Source: Flavobacteriia bacterium (lineage in GTDB: Bacteria > Bacteroidota > Bacteroidia > Flavobacteriales > Flavobacteriaceae). Taken from it: 6,986 bases of DNA. The stretch is from assembly GCA_011330545.1 (NCBI GenBank), contig DRQI01000180.1:1-6986 (forward strand). The letters are read 5' to 3'. Shown one piece after another: positions 1-5,946 of this stretch. Position numbers and translations under genes: made by a program. The notes under the pieces were generated by a model. That model made no database searches. It saw nothing but the letters and a program-made list of their open reading frames with translations, and had not been told where the DNA came from. The number at the start of each line of letters is the position of its first letter. The stretch's first letter is position 1.

Positions 1-1
1 C

Positions 2-679
2 AACCTTAACATAAAAGCAGGAGAAGTGCATGCCATTATGGGGCCTAATGGTTCAGGTAAAAGTACGTTGTCTAATGTTATTGCCGGAAAAGAAGAGTAT
101 GAAATTACCGAAGGGAAAATACTGTTTAACAACGAAGACCTCGATGATTTAGCTCCTGAAGAAAGAGCCCACAAAGGCATCTTCTTATCTTTTCAGTATC
201 CGGTTGAAATTCCCGGGGTAACCGTTACTAATTTTATTAAAACGGCTATTAACGAAACACGGAAAGCCAATGGTAAAGAAGAACTTCCGGCCAAAGATAT
301 GCTGAAAAAAATTCGCGAAACGGCCACCCTATTAGAAATTGATAGAAAATTTTTATCGCGCTCTTTAAACGAAGGCTTTTCGGGTGGGGAAAAGAAACGG
401 AATGAAATTTTTCAAATGGCCATGTTAACACCTAAACTAGCCATTCTTGATGAAACAGATTCCGGCTTAGACATCGACGCCTTAAAAGTAGTTGCCAACG
501 GGGTTAACAAATTAAAAAACAAAGATAATGCTGTGATTGTTATAACGCATTATCAGCGTTTATTAGATTATATAGTTCCTGATTTTGTTCATGTATTACA
601 CGATGGTAAAATTGTAAAATCGGGCGGTAAAGAGCTGGCACACGAGTTGGAAGAAAAAGGATATGATTGGCTTAAATAA
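2..679 (+). CDS. sufC: SufC, Fe-S cluster assembly ATPase (5' partial)
   Basis: SufC is the cytoplasmic ABC-type ATPase of the SufBCD scaffold that builds iron-sulfur clusters; it binds SufB and SufD. The frame is open to the left edge, so the true start lies outside and roughly 25 residues are missing; the GTG at 26 is an internal valine, not a start. In the visible 225 residues, Walker A GPNGSGKST is at 14-22, the Q-loop glutamine at 65 (LSFQYP), the ABC signature FSGGEKKRNE starts at 126, Walker B ends LDETDSGLD with Asp150 and Glu151, and the switch histidine is 183 (VITHYQ). The signature and the ETDSGLD form are typical of SufC rather than of transporter ATPases. sufD follows on the same strand after a 316-bp gap, and sufB is expected upstream. 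The stop codon sits inside a perfect hairpin. The identification is secure. Confidence 0.97.
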   Translation, partial: NLNIKAGEVHAIMGPNGSGKSTLSNVIAGKEEYEITEGKILFNNEDLDDLAPEERAHKGIFLSFQYPVEIPGVTVTNFIKTAINETRKANGKEELPAKDMLKKIRETATLLEIDRKFLSRSLNEGFSGGEKKRNEIFQMAMLTPKLAILDETDSGLDIDALKVVANGVNKLKNKDNAVIVITHYQRLLDYIVPDFVHVLHDGKIVKSGGKELAHELEEKGYDWLK

Positions 680-700
680 TTTGCTAGAGCAAATTATTTA
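673..700 (+). terminator. Perfect 12-bp hairpin over the sufC stop codon, possible attenuator
   Basis: Positions 673-684 (TAAATAATTTGC) are exactly complementary to 689-700, with a 4-nt loop TAGA. The left arm contains the TAA stop of sufC. A run of six T begins at 708, eight bases after the stem, so this is not a textbook intrinsic terminator. It could act as a partial terminator or as a 3' mRNA stabiliser that lowers sufD relative to sufC. The stem is seen directly; its function is inferred. Confidence 0.4.
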
Positions 701-747
701 TTCCGAGTTTTTTGTTTTGTGTTAACTTACTAACTTCTACTACTATT

Positions 748-929
748 ATGGCTACAATTAATCATTTTGAGGATTTAGCCCCGATTATCACGGGATGGCA
801 ACTTGCAAGAGTTTTAGGTAATGAGATTTATGCTATTATTTCTTTAACGCCCTTAAAATTGGAAACAAAATAGGTTTATTTAATAATTATCTGAAACATA
901 ATGAATTCAAAGGAAATAAATATAAGTAG
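748..929 (+). pseudogene. Four-helix-bundle protein relic (23S rRNA intervening-sequence type), deleted and frameshifted
   Basis: An ATG at 748 opens a 41-codon frame ending at a TAG at 871-873. Its start, MATINHFEDL followed by WQLARVLGNEIYAIIS, matches the N-terminal helix of the stand-alone four-helix-bundle family (TIGR02436-like), whose members usually read FEDLxIWQxAR...IY and are about 115-130 residues long. From about 846, a different frame reads ...KIGNKIGLF then NNYLKHNEFKGNKYK and stops at 927-929; this matches the family's C-terminal end (YLxxSExKGxKYK). The central part (the usual SIxxNIAEG region, about 60-70 codons) is absent. The gene has therefore lost its core and its frame. 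Within the N-terminal piece, APIITG replaces the usual two residues before the tryptophan. The relic sits between sufC and sufD on their strand and does not encode a working protein. Intact family members bind nucleic acid or act as partners in some systems, but the role of free-standing copies is unknown. Confidence 0.75.
780..794. repeat. Small GC-rich inverted repeat inside the four-helix relic
   Basis: CCCG at 780-783 pairs with CGGG at 791-794 across a 7-base loop. It is GC-rich against AT-rich surroundings and falls exactly where the relic's protein departs from its family (APIITG instead of about two residues). This looks like a small in-frame insertion of palindromic intergenic-type sequence. 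The stem is only 4 bp, so the call is tentative. Confidence 0.3.
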
Positions 930-930
930 T

Positions 931-992
931 TTCAAAACAAGAAACACTGAGCACGAAACAAGAAACACGAAACAAAGAACACGAAACAGAAC
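931..992 (+). repeat. Degenerate tandem repeat, CACGAAACAAGAAA-like units, abutting sufD
   Basis: Three imperfect units beginning CACGAAACA start at 952, 966 and 980, preceded by a more decayed stretch (CAAAACAAGAAACACTGAG, 933-951). Units are 12-14 bases and almost free of T. The array ends four bases before the sufD ATG, so it forms the whole immediate 5' leader of sufD. It has no Shine-Dalgarno-like core. An unstructured A-rich leader could favour ribosome entry in this phylum, but that is inference. Confidence 0.6.
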
Positions 993-995
993 ACC

Positions 996-2318
996 ATGGA
1001 TTTAAAAGATAAACTGGTAACATCATTTTTGGCTTTTGAAAACAGAGTATGTACGGATACCGAATCTAATTTACACGATATCCGTTCAGAAGCTTTTCAC
1101 TATTTTGAAACACACGGTTTTCCTTCAAAAAAGGAAGAAGAATGGAAATACACTTCCTTAAAATCAATCTTAAAACACAATTATACTATTTTCCCTACAG
1201 CCGAAAATGCCATTGAATTTAAGGATATAAAAAAGTATTTTTTACACGAAATAGAATCGTATAAAATTGTATTTATCGATGGAATTTACAGCTCATTTTG
1301 GTCAGAAACCACCCATGACGGCTATGATATCTGTCTGCTTTCGGCGGCTTTGAAAAAACCCAAATACAAAATGGTTATTGACCATTATTTTAATACCATA
1401 GCCTCAAAAAATGATAGCATCACTTCATTAAATACCGCATTTTCTAAAGAAGGGGCTTATATCCATATCCCCAAAAATACCGTATTGCCCAAACCCATTC
1501 AAATCCTTCATTTTTCTACGGGTAGTGAGGCCGAAATTATGCTACAGCCGCGTAACCTGATTATCGTAGGTGAAAATTCGCATGTGCAAATTGTAGAGCG
1601 CCACCAAAGCCTAAATGAGAATGTTGTATTAACCAATTCGGTAACCGAAATTTTTGCTGCCAAAAGGGCTATTGTTGATTATTATAAAATTCAAAATGAT
1701 AAAGCAACAGCTTCTTTGTTAGATAATACGTACGTTAAACAACAACAACAAAGTGTGGTTTCTGTAAATACATTTTCTTTTGGCGGAAATTTAACCCGCA
1801 ATAATTTAGAATTCAGCCAAGAAGGAGAAGGCATTACTTCTAACCTTAACGGAATTACCATTATTGGTGACAAACAACACGTTGATAATCACACTTTAGT
1901 AAACCATAACTACCCAAACTGCGAAAGTCACGAATTATACAAAGGTATTTATGCCGATAAATCTACCGGAGTTTTTAACGGAAAAGTAATCGTTCAGCGG
2001 GAAGCACAAAAAACCAATGCCTTTCAACAGAATGACAATATATTAATTGATGATAGGGCTTCGATAAATACGAAACCTCAACTGGAAATTTTTGCCGATG
2101 ACGTAAAATGTTCACATGGCTGTACTATTGGGCAATTAAATGAAGATGCACTATTTTACTTGCGCTCGCGCGGCATTCCTAAAAAAGAAGCCGAAGCCCT
2201 ATTGCTGTATGCGTTTGCCAATGATGCCTTGCAAAAGATAAAAATATCAGAATTAAAAACGAGAATCACTAGGCTGATTGCCCAAAAACTAGGTGTTGAA
2301 TTGGGGTTTGTACTATAA
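996..2318 (+). CDS. sufD: SufD, Fe-S cluster assembly scaffold protein
   Basis: SufD is a 440-residue cytoplasmic protein that pairs with SufB and SufC to form the SufBC2D complex where nascent iron-sulfur clusters are built; SufD is tied to iron acquisition. Features seen: an N-terminal helical region with the family motif GFPSKKEEEWKYTSL (41-55), a central beta-helix core rich in asparagine and histidine (from about 170 to 375), and a C-terminal helical segment with FYLRSRGIPKKEAEALLLYA. Cys372 and His374 in CSHG align with the Cys and His of E. coli SufD (358 and 360) placed at the SufB-SufD interface. A further Cys376 follows (CSHGCTIG). The length is normal. The ATG at 996 is the only plausible start: the in-frame upstream codons reach a TGA at 948 without another start. 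sufC lies upstream beyond a pseudogene and repeat. No sufS follows; the next gene is convergent, so the operon ends here. Confidence 0.96.
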   Translation: MDLKDKLVTSFLAFENRVCTDTESNLHDIRSEAFHYFETHGFPSKKEEEWKYTSLKSILKHNYTIFPTAENAIEFKDIKKYFLHEIESYKIVFIDGIYSSFWSETTHDGYDICLLSAALKKPKYKMVIDHYFNTIASKNDSITSLNTAFSKEGAYIHIPKNTVLPKPIQILHFSTGSEAEIMLQPRNLIIVGENSHVQIVERHQSLNENVVLTNSVTEIFAAKRAIVDYYKIQNDKATASLLDNTYVKQQQQSVVSVNTFSFGGNLTRNNLEFSQEGEGITSNLNGITIIGDKQHVDNHTLVNHNYPNCESHELYKGIYADKSTGVFNGKVIVQREAQKTNAFQQNDNILIDDRASINTKPQLEIFADDVKCSHGCTIGQLNEDALFYLRSRGIPKKEAEALLLYAFANDALQKIKISELKTRITRLIAQKLGVELGFVL

Positions 2319-2326
2319 CCTATAAA

Positions 2327-3841
2327 TTAGACCAACGATTCTTCATTCATAATATCGGGCTTTTCAATACCCATCAATTTCAAAATAGTGGGGGCTATGT
2401 TGGCCAAAATACCACTTTTCACTGTATGAACATCATCATCAACAATGATTAATGGTACCGGATTGGTAGTATGTGCCGTATTAGGCGTACCGTCTTCATT
2501 AATCATCGTTTCACTGTTCCCATGGTCGGCAATTATAATACTGGTATATTCATTTTCTCGTGCCGTAGTTACTACTTTTTTCAAACAGGCATCTACCGTT
2601 TCTGCCGCTTTAATGGCAGCTTCCATAACCCCTGTATGGCCTACCATGTCTGTATTTGCAAAATTCAAACAGATAAAATCGGCTTCTTGTTTTTTAAGTT
2701 CGGGCAGTATAGCTTCCGTAATTTCTTTGGCACTCATTTCGGGTTGTAAGTCATAAGTTGCTACTTTTGGTGAAGGGCACATAATGCGTTTTTCACCTTC
2801 AAATTCTCTTTCCCTACCCCCCGAAAAGAAAAATGTAACATGAGGATATTTTTCGGTTTCTGCAATCCTAATTTGCTTTTTATGGTGTTTTTCCAACACC
2901 TCTCCCAAGGTATTTGTCAAATCTTCTTTCGGATAAATTACATGTACCTTTTTAAACGTATCATCGTAATTGGTCATCGTAACATAGTACAGGCGTAAGG
3001 CGTGCATGCCATACGCTTCAAAATCCCGCTGAGAAAGAACTTGTGTCAATTCGCGGCCCCTATCGGTTCTGAAATTGAAAAAAATGACGACATCTTCTTC
3101 TTGAATCGTACTTACCGGATTTCCTTTTTTGCCTACCAAAACGATAGGTTTTATAAATTCATCGGTAACACCTTCATCATAGCTTTTCTGAATAGTTTCA
3201 GCAGCGTTTTCTGTTGATTCTCCAATACCGTGTACCAATAAATCGTACGCTAATTTTACACGGTTCCAGCGTTTGTCTCTATCCATAGCATAATACCGCC
3301 CTATAATAGAGGCCAATTGTGCATTGTGAGATTTCAGGTACGTATTCAAGTCGGCAATAAAACCTTTCCCTGATTTCGGGTCAACATCCCTTCCGTCTGT
3401 AAAGGCATGGACATAACTGTGCAGCCCCGCATCATCGGCAGCTTTTACCAAGCCTTTTAAATGATTGATATGCGAATGTACGCCTCCGTTAGAAACCAAT
3501 CCTAAAAAATGGACTTTCTTTTGATGCTCTTTTGCGTATTGAAAAGCATTTTGCAAAACGGTTTTAGCTGCGATACTTCCGTCGGCAACCGCTTTGTTAA
3601 TTTTTACTAAATCTTGATATATAATACGCCCGGCACCTAAGTTCATGTGGCCTACTTCACTATTTCCCATTTGTCCTTCAGGCAAGCCTACATACGACCC
3701 ATCTGTACGTAAACTGGCCGTAGGGTATTTTTGATATAAAGAATCTATAAAGGGTGTGTTTGCTTTGGCAATTGCCGAAACTTCGGGGTTTTGTGTAATT
3801 CCCCATCCGTCAAGGATTATTAATATTACTTTCTTGTTCAT
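2327..3841 (-). CDS. gpmI: 2,3-bisphosphoglycerate-independent phosphoglycerate mutase
   Basis: GpmI interconverts 3-phosphoglycerate and 2-phosphoglycerate in glycolysis and gluconeogenesis in the cytoplasm, using two Mn ions and a phosphoserine intermediate. The 504-residue length is normal for this family. Visible motifs: LIILDGWG with metal ligand Asp11; GNSEVGH with the catalytic Ser61; GGVHSH with His122; FTDGRD with Arg151 and Asp152 of the substrate loop; RYYAMDRDKRW; FNFRTDRGREL; FFFSGGRE; NTDMVGHTG and ADHGNSE with C-terminal metal ligands; and TAHTTNPVP near the end. All key residues are present, so the enzyme should be active. The ATG at 3839-3841 places the LDGWG motif at the standard distance from the N-terminus. 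The gene is convergent with sufD (8 bp between stops) and divergent from the ankyrin gene, so it is probably transcribed alone. Confidence 0.98.
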   Translation of the reverse strand: MNKKVILIILDGWGITQNPEVSAIAKANTPFIDSLYQKYPTASLRTDGSYVGLPEGQMGNSEVGHMNLGAGRIIYQDLVKINKAVADGSIAAKTVLQNAFQYAKEHQKKVHFLGLVSNGGVHSHINHLKGLVKAADDAGLHSYVHAFTDGRDVDPKSGKGFIADLNTYLKSHNAQLASIIGRYYAMDRDKRWNRVKLAYDLLVHGIGESTENAAETIQKSYDEGVTDEFIKPIVLVGKKGNPVSTIQEEDVVIFFNFRTDRGRELTQVLSQRDFEAYGMHALRLYYVTMTNYDDTFKKVHVIYPKEDLTNTLGEVLEKHHKKQIRIAETEKYPHVTFFFSGGREREFEGEKRIMCPSPKVATYDLQPEMSAKEITEAILPELKKQEADFICLNFANTDMVGHTGVMEAAIKAAETVDACLKKVVTTARENEYTSIIIADHGNSETMINEDGTPNTAHTTNPVPLIIVDDDVHTVKSGILANIAPTILKLMGIEKPDIMNEESLV

Positions 3842-3858
3842 CGGAAAAGTTTGAAATA

Positions 3859-3888
3859 CAAAATTAACACTTTTTAAGGGGAATTTAA
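3859..3888 (-). promoter_or_regulatory. Candidate Bacteroidota-type promoter for gpmI
   Basis: Read on the minus strand, TAATTTTG (3866 to 3859) fits the -7 consensus TAnnTTTG of Bacteroidota primary sigma promoters exactly. A TTA (3888-3886), one base off the usual TTG, lies 19 bases upstream, which is a normal spacing. The start of transcription would fall about a dozen bases before the ATG, giving a very short leader. The motif is seen; promoter activity is inferred. Confidence 0.5.
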
Positions 3889-3923
3889 CGGTATTCTTCG
3901 AGAAGTTAAACTTGCGTTAATCG

Positions 3924-3951
3924 TTGTTAATATCAGTAACAAATAGTATAG
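3924..3951 (+). promoter_or_regulatory. Weak candidate promoter for the ankyrin gene
   Basis: TTG at 3924-3926 is followed after 17 bases by TAGTATAG (3944-3951), which matches six of eight positions of the arrangement that includes TAnnTTTG. It lies 44 bases before the ATG at 3996 in the divergent region shared with gpmI. The match is imperfect and other start points are possible in this AT-rich stretch. Confidence 0.25.
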
Positions 3952-3995
3952 AACACCCGTCTTCTATTATATAATCATATAAACTTCTAGATATT

Positions 3996-4415
3996 ATGAA
4001 AAATCTATTTTTAATTATTGTTTTGGCCATAGGGCTGACCGCAAATGCCAATCGTACAACTGCCAACATTACGGTTGAACACACCACTGTTACCGGTTCT
4101 GTAACTGAAGTCGATACTTTTTGTAAATTAATACAACAAGGTAATTTTGAAGCTGTAAAAGGAATGATAGCTGCAGGAATTGATATTAATAAAAAATCTG
4201 TAGGGATGACTCCTTTAATGTACGCTGCCCGACAAAACAAAGTAGCCATTTTAAAATTACTAATTGCCAACGGAGCAGATTTAAAAATAAAATCAAGCCG
4301 TGGTTATTCAGCTTTAAAATATGCCGAAATGTCAAAAGCCCATGATGCCTATACCATTATTTCGAAAGAATTAAAAGCTAAAAAAATGAAGAAAAAAGGA
4401 AAACGAGCTGTATAA
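3996..4415 (+). CDS. Small exported ankyrin-repeat protein
   Basis: This 139-residue protein has a clear signal peptide: Lys2, a hydrophobic core (LFLIIVLAIGL), then a likely signal peptidase I site after ANA at about residue 18, so it should be periplasmic. After a threonine-rich linker there are about two and a half ankyrin repeats: residues 39-68 (degenerate at its start, with NFEAVKGMIAAGIDINKK), 70-101 (canonical, MTPLMYAARQNK then ILKLLIANGADLKIK), and a partial cap at 103-127 (GYSALKYAEMSKAH). The protein ends in a strongly basic tail (KAKKMKKKGKRAV). Ankyrin repeats bind proteins; the partner cannot be told from the sequence. The gene stands alone, divergent from gpmI, and is followed by a hairpin terminator. 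An overlapping frame on the opposite strand (3917-4270) is only a shadow. The fold is secure, the function unknown. Confidence 0.9.
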   Translation: MKNLFLIIVLAIGLTANANRTTANITVEHTTVTGSVTEVDTFCKLIQQGNFEAVKGMIAAGIDINKKSVGMTPLMYAARQNKVAILKLLIANGADLKIKSSRGYSALKYAEMSKAHDAYTIISKELKAKKMKKKGKRAV

Positions 4416-4437
4416 TTCTTTGTCTCTATAATTTTCT

Positions 4438-4463
4438 AAAGGCAAACCAGGTGTTTGCCTTTT
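4438..4463 (+). terminator. Rho-independent terminator after the ankyrin gene
   Basis: Positions 4438-4447 (AAAGGCAAAC) pair perfectly with 4453-4462 (GTTTGCCTTT), with loop CAGGT, and the T-run extends to 4463. It starts 23 bases after the ankyrin stop. It lies between two convergent genes and may also stop transcripts from the minus-strand gene ending at 4495, though the minus-strand T-run is short. Confidence 0.75.
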
Positions 4464-4494
4464 AAAGTTATATCCAAAGGATAATACGAGTTCA

Positions 4495-4770
4495 CTAAAA
4501 TTTTGCAACATTAAAAAGCAGTAATAATGCCACTAAAACAATTGCAAAAATTACCATCACAGCAATTGTTTTTATACGGCGCCTTTTATTTTCTTTTTGC
4601 AATCGCTCTCTAATTTCCTTTAATTGTTGCGGCGTAGCTTTTTTCTCAATCAACTCTTTTTTATAGGTTGATTTTTCGTATTTTTTTAACTTTTCAAATG
4701 TACTAGCCCTTGAACGTTTATTATTTTTCAGGCTAGAAATCATTGCCGAAACTGAACCTCCGAAACCCAT
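4495..4770 (-). CDS. Small single-pass membrane protein of unknown function
   Basis: This 91-residue protein begins MGFGGSVSAMISSLKNNKRS and has a highly charged middle that is likely helical (about 25-66, many Lys, Glu and Arg, including ATPQQLKEIRERLQKENK). A single hydrophobic segment follows (about 67-87, IKTIAVMVIFAIVLVALLLL), ending only a few residues later. The RRR cluster before the membrane segment predicts a cytoplasmic N-terminus, so it is arranged like a tail-anchored protein. From memory, small proteins starting with a similar MGFGG...SLKNNKRSR segment recur in flavobacteria; no function is known to me. It is probably transcribed alone or downstream of the M48 peptidase gene, 164 bp upstream on the same strand. 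The ordered composition and membrane segment support a real gene. Confidence 0.8.
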   Translation of the reverse strand: MGFGGSVSAMISSLKNNKRSRASTFEKLKKYEKSTYKKELIEKKATPQQLKEIRERLQKENKRRRIKTIAVMVIFAIVLVALLLLFNVAKF

Positions 4771-4808
4771 AATACATAATTTTAAGCCGCCTTTTGACGG
4801 GATGATTG

Positions 4809-4848
4809 ATAAATAAAATCAGTATCATTAACAATACTGTTTATTTAT
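4809..4848. repeat. Long AT-rich inverted repeat between the M48 gene and the small membrane protein gene
   Basis: ATAAATAAA (4809-4817) and CAGTAT (4820-4825) pair with ATACTG (4834-4839) and TTTATTTAT (4840-4848). This makes 15 base pairs, broken only by a 2-base bulge (AT, 4818-4819), with an 8-base loop CATTAACA. On the minus strand the closing arm is U-rich, so it could end the M48 transcript. It could equally be a binding site for a dimeric regulator of the small membrane protein gene, whose start is 38 bases away. Confidence 0.5.
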
Positions 4849-4934
4849 GTGTAGCTAAAAAATATAAAATGTTACAATTTGAAAGAAATCATAAAAGAGA
4901 GGCCATATAAATGATAGTTGAAAATTCAGCAATC

Positions 4935-5711
4935 TTATTTTCGATATTTCCGAATGGCTTCTTTGATTTTTTGAATTCTATTTTCAGGGTCGGGGTGCGT
5001 GCTTTGAAATTCAGGGACTCTGTTAGGGCCCGCTGCTGCTTTTAAAATTTTCATTACACCAATCATTTCTTCGGGTTGATATCCGGCATCTATCATAAAT
5101 TTAACTCCCAATTCATCACTTTCCAACTCATCGCCTCTTCCGTATTTCATATTGATTACATTGGCTATCATTGCCGCCATTTGTCCGGCACCACCACTGT
5201 CAGAACCCACCAAAACACCTGAAACTATTCCTTGGGTAAGGCCCTGTTTTGCCATGCGTTCGGCAGAATGACGCCCCACTACATGTCCAATTTCATGGCC
5301 CAAAACACCGGCCAATTGGTCTTCATTTTCTAGTTTAGAATACAGGGCATACGTAATAAAAATCTGTCCTCCTGGCAAGGCAAAAGCATTGATGGTTTGA
5401 GGGTCTCTCAACAAATGAAAATCATAACGATAGGGGGTTTCTCTTGCAATACTGTTATTTACCAATCGTTGCCCAACCCTGTCAACAATGTCTTGCGCCC
5501 GTTGGTCGGGATACAAGCCCCCGTGTTGCTGTGCCATCTGAGGCGCACTGCGTAAACCTATGGCGATTTCATCATCAGGACTTAAGGTAATACTTTGTTT
5601 TTTGTGCGTATACGGATTTTCACTTCGGTTAGAATAATACTTAAATAAAGAAAATAATATAATTCCGGCTCCAATAAGTAATCTAATTTTTAATCCACCT
5701 CTTCTTCTCAT
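4935..5711 (-). CDS. Membrane-anchored M48 family zinc metallopeptidase
   Basis: This 258-residue protein belongs to the M48 peptidases of the BepA/LoiP type, which degrade or help fold misassembled envelope proteins. A basic start (MRRRGGLKIR) leads into one hydrophobic segment (about 9-23), which fits an uncleaved anchor or signal peptide; there is no lipobox cysteine. The catalytic domain follows: FALPGGQIFIT (110-120), HEIGH at 139-143 with zinc ligands His139 and His143 and catalytic Glu140, the third ligand Glu195 in ELESDELG with Asp199, and the family's late STHPDP motif (His239). All catalytic residues are present. A glycine-rich loop (about 164-177) follows the active-site helix. 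There is no TPR domain like that of BepA, so this is the short form. The ATG at 5709-5711 is supported because it directly precedes the basic and hydrophobic leader. The natural substrate is unknown. Confidence 0.93.
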   Translation of the reverse strand: MRRRGGLKIRLLIGAGIILFSLFKYYSNRSENPYTHKKQSITLSPDDEIAIGLRSAPQMAQQHGGLYPDQRAQDIVDRVGQRLVNNSIARETPYRYDFHLLRDPQTINAFALPGGQIFITYALYSKLENEDQLAGVLGHEIGHVVGRHSAERMAKQGLTQGIVSGVLVGSDSGGAGQMAAMIANVINMKYGRGDELESDELGVKFMIDAGYQPEEMIGVMKILKAAAGPNRVPEFQSTHPDPENRIQKIKEAIRKYRK

Positions 5712-5741
5712 AATCTAAAATTTTATAAAATAATAGCGCCA

Positions 5742-5749
5742 TAAATATA
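5742..5749 (-). promoter_or_regulatory. Possible -7 element for the M48 gene
   Basis: On the minus strand, TATATTTA (5749 to 5742) matches seven of eight positions of TAnnTTTG and lies 30 bases before the ATG. No good TTG is found at the normal 17-23 base distance upstream, so this is a weak call. Confidence 0.25.
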
Positions 5750-5868
5750 CAATTTTAATCAATAACACGATATTTCTGCAACCTTACTCTCTAAGAAAAC
5801 GATAGATTTATTTTTCGTTTTTTAATATTATTAACTTGCTGATTATCAAAATTTATCTTTTAAACGGC

Positions 5869-5890
5869 CTTTGTTTTTAACAAAACAAAG
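5869..5890. promoter_or_regulatory. Perfect palindrome upstream of the hydroxylase gene, candidate operator
   Basis: CTTTGTTTT (5869-5877) and AAAACAAAG (5882-5890) are exactly complementary around TAAC. The palindrome ends 23 bases before the candidate -7 element of the hydroxylase gene, so it borders or overlaps the expected -33 position. That placement suits a dimeric transcription factor controlling an amino-acid catabolic gene. As an RNA hairpin it would be weak, and no gene ends just upstream for it to terminate. Confidence 0.4.
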
Positions 5891-5913
5891 TATCAATACT
5901 GTTAGAAAATATG

Positions 5914-5921
5914 TAACTTTA
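5914..5921 (+). promoter_or_regulatory. Candidate -7 promoter element for the hydroxylase gene
   Basis: TAACTTTA matches seven of eight positions of TAnnTTTG and lies 25 bases before the ATG at 5947, the usual distance in this phylum. No clear TTG lies 17-23 bases upstream; the palindrome at 5869-5890 occupies that neighbourhood, which would fit a promoter that needs an activator. Confidence 0.4.
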
Positions 5922-5946
5922 CGAACCTAAATACTCTTTTTTTGAT

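Noticed and set aside
26..28. GTG as the start of sufC
   Set aside because: The frame continues to the left edge with residues (NLNIKAGEVHAIMGPNG) that belong to the normal N-terminal strand of SufC, so the start is outside the window.
249..431. Minus-strand ORF inside sufC, and similar short frames at 1691-1873 in sufD and 3002-3217 in gpmI
   Set aside because: All are antisense or shifted frames within genes with clear conserved motifs, and none shows a domain of its own.
748..873. A real 41-residue small protein gene
   Set aside because: Its N-terminus matches a larger family and the C-terminal end of that family is found just downstream in another frame, so decay explains it better than a new small gene.
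2445..2756. Plus-strand ORFs (2445-2756 and 2471-2749) with hydrophobic stretches that look like small membrane proteins
   Set aside because: They lie wholly inside gpmI on the opposite strand. The gpmI frame carries the full catalytic motifs there, and the hydrophobic residues arise from the antisense of its codons.
3917..4270. Minus-strand ORF of 117 codons overlapping the start of the ankyrin gene
   Set aside because: The opposite strand codes a signal peptide and ankyrin repeats in good order, while this frame has no recognisable domain and would run across the ankyrin gene's control region.
4781..4801. Short hairpin (CCGTC with GGCGG, minus strand) before the small membrane protein gene, considered as a riboswitch or terminator
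   Set aside because: It is only five pairs including one G-U, with no T-run and no match to a known leader RNA.
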